Below, piece by piece: positions 62,942-64,000 of a stretch of DNA of 64,000 bases. The notes beneath the pieces were generated by a model. The model saw only the letters and a program-made list of their open reading frames with translations. It did no database searches and was not told the origin of the DNA. Source of the stretch: Pseudomonas sp. WJP1 (GTDB lineage: Bacteria; Pseudomonadota; Gammaproteobacteria; Pseudomonadales; Pseudomonadaceae); the NCBI RefSeq assembly GCF_028471945.1, contig NZ_CP110128.1, positions 5,669,001-5,733,000 on the forward strand, written 5' to 3'. Position 1 is the stretch's first letter. Each line of letters starts with the position of its first letter. The translations under genes were made by a program, and so were the position numbers.

Positions 62942-62953
62942 GTCGACTCGATC

Positions 62954-64000
62954 TTACGTACGGTACTCGGCGTTGATCTTCACGTATTCGTGGGACAGGT
63001 CGGTGGTCCAGATGGTTTCGCTGCAATCGCCGCGACCCAGCTCGATACGGATGGTGATTTCTTCCTGCTGCATCACCGCCGCGCCCTGGGCTTCGGTGTA
63101 GGTCGCAGCGCGGGCGCCACGGCTGGCGATGCACACTTCACCGAGGAACACATCGATCTTGCTCACGTCCAGGTTCGGTACGCCGGCACGACCGACAGCC
63201 GCGAGGATGCGGCCCCAGTTCGGGTCGGAAGCGAACAGTGCAGTCTTGATCAATGGCGAGTGGGCCACGGTGTAGCCGACGTCCAGGCACTCCTGGTGAG
63301 TGCCGCCGCCGTTGACTTCAACGGTAACGAATTTGGTTGCGCCTTCGCCATCACGCACGATCGCCTGGGCTACGTCCATGCACACTTCGAACACCGCTTG
63401 CTTGAGCTTGGCGAACAACTCGCCCTCGGCACGGGTAATTTCCGGCAGCGCCGCCTGACCGGTGGCGATCAGCATGCAGCAGTCGTTGGTCGAGGTGTCG
63501 CCGTCGATGGTGATACGGTTGAACGACTTGTTGGCGCCGTCCAGCATCAGGTTCTGCAGCACATCGCGGGCAACCTTGGCGTCGGTGGCGATATAACCCA
63601 ACATGGTCGCCATGTTCGGGCGAATCATGCCCGCGCCTTTGCTGATACCAGTGACGGTGATGGTCACGCCATCGTGCTGGAACTGGCGGCTGGCACCCTT
63701 TGGCAGGGTATCGGTGGTCATGATGCCAGTGGCGGCAGCTTCCCAGTTGTTCTCCGACAGATCGTCGAGGGCGGCTTGCAGTGCGCCCTCGATTTTCTCG
63801 ACTGGCAGTGGCTCGCCGATCACGCCGGTGGAGTACGGCAGCACCAGGCTGGCATCGACGCCGGTCAACTCCGCCAGCTTCGCGCAAGTACGCTCGGCCG
63901 CGGCCAGGCCCGGTTCACCGGTACCGGCGTTGGCATTGCCGGTATTGGTCAGCAGGTAACGCACCGGGCCTTGCACGCGTTGCTTGGCCAGGATCACCGG
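62954..64000 (-). CDS. argJ: ArgJ, ornithine acetyltransferase / N-acetylglutamate synthase (5' end cut by window)
   Basis: About 348 C-terminal residues are present; the start lies beyond 64000. It recycles acetyl groups between acetylornithine and glutamate in arginine synthesis. The self-cleavage site is visible as KGAGMIRPNMA/TML, with the threonine as new nucleophile; ASDPNWGRILAAVGRAG and the C-terminal DLSHEYVKINAEYRT are conserved. Confidence 0.97.
   Translation of the reverse strand, partial: PVILAKQRVQGPVRYLLTNTGNANAGTGEPGLAAAERTCAKLAELTGVDASLVLPYSTGVIGEPLPVEKIEGALQAALDDLSENNWEAAATGIMTTDTLPKGASRQFQHDGVTITVTGISKGAGMIRPNMATMLGYIATDAKVARDVLQNLMLDGANKSFNRITIDGDTSTNDCCMLIATGQAALPEITRAEGELFAKLKQAVFEVCMDVAQAIVRDGEGATKFVTVEVNGGGTHQECLDVGYTVAHSPLIKTALFASDPNWGRILAAVGRAGVPNLDVSKIDVFLGEVCIASRGARAATYTEAQGAAVMQQEEITIRIELGRGDCSETIWTTDLSHEYVKINAEYRT

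Overview
The window is a chromosomal segment of a fluorescent-group Pseudomonas. This rests on the gene order (aotJQMOP-argR next to acsA; tolQRAB-pal-cpoB flanked by ruvABC and queE/queC; an oprD-family porin beside slyX and HIT genes; a panE to argJ block), on the dense Pseudomonas REP pairs, and on high GC. All calls are from reading the sequence and family knowledge; no searches were run. Both ends are cut inside genes (argR at the left, argJ at the right).

Layout. 1-4994 (minus): arginine/ornithine ABC uptake operon with its AraC-type regulator. 5674-7629 (minus): acetyl-CoA synthetase. 7979-9409: an IS110-family (IS1111-type) insertion sequence with subterminal inverted repeats and a long 3' non-coding end. 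9988-12120: a small secreted DUF2790 protein and nrdB, with no nrdA beside it. 12401-18755: an accessory region with a BRO-N protein, a McrA-like HNH nuclease, a DUF6933 gene pair, and a type VI secretion PAAR effector followed by three membrane immunity genes interleaved with broken copies of the effector C-terminus. 19198-27183: alkA, a second ArcD-like antiporter, and the arginine deiminase operon arcDABC with a DUF5064 gene. 27397-35330: gcsR and the sigma-54-dependent gcvH-gcvP-sdaA-gcvT operon for glycine and serine breakdown. 35733-39473: cold shock protein, RDD protein, nadA, tRNA-Lys, queC, queE. 39641-50644 (minus): cpoB, pal, tolBARQ, ybgC, ruvBAC, pmpR, aspS and a FmdB-type zinc ribbon gene. 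50781-55699: ribbon-helix-helix protein, Dps-like ferritin, a membrane-anchored cold-shock-domain protein, slyX, a HIT protein, an OprD-family porin. 55908-64000: mscS, yajQ, panE, a sensor kinase, a PduO-type adenosyltransferase, a MutT-ThiE fusion, a glutathione S-transferase and argJ.

Two themes stand out. The first is arginine and glycine use: uptake (aot), fermentation (arc, with an ANR-like box), synthesis (argJ), and a glycine cleavage operon with three GcsR-type boxes and a -24/-12 promoter. The second is interbacterial competition: the PAAR effector locus has grown by duplication of C-terminal toxin tips plus immunity genes, one of which has diverged strongly, while the tips have decayed. 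REP pairs (REPINs) in two sequence classes sit in many intergenic gaps but not inside genes.
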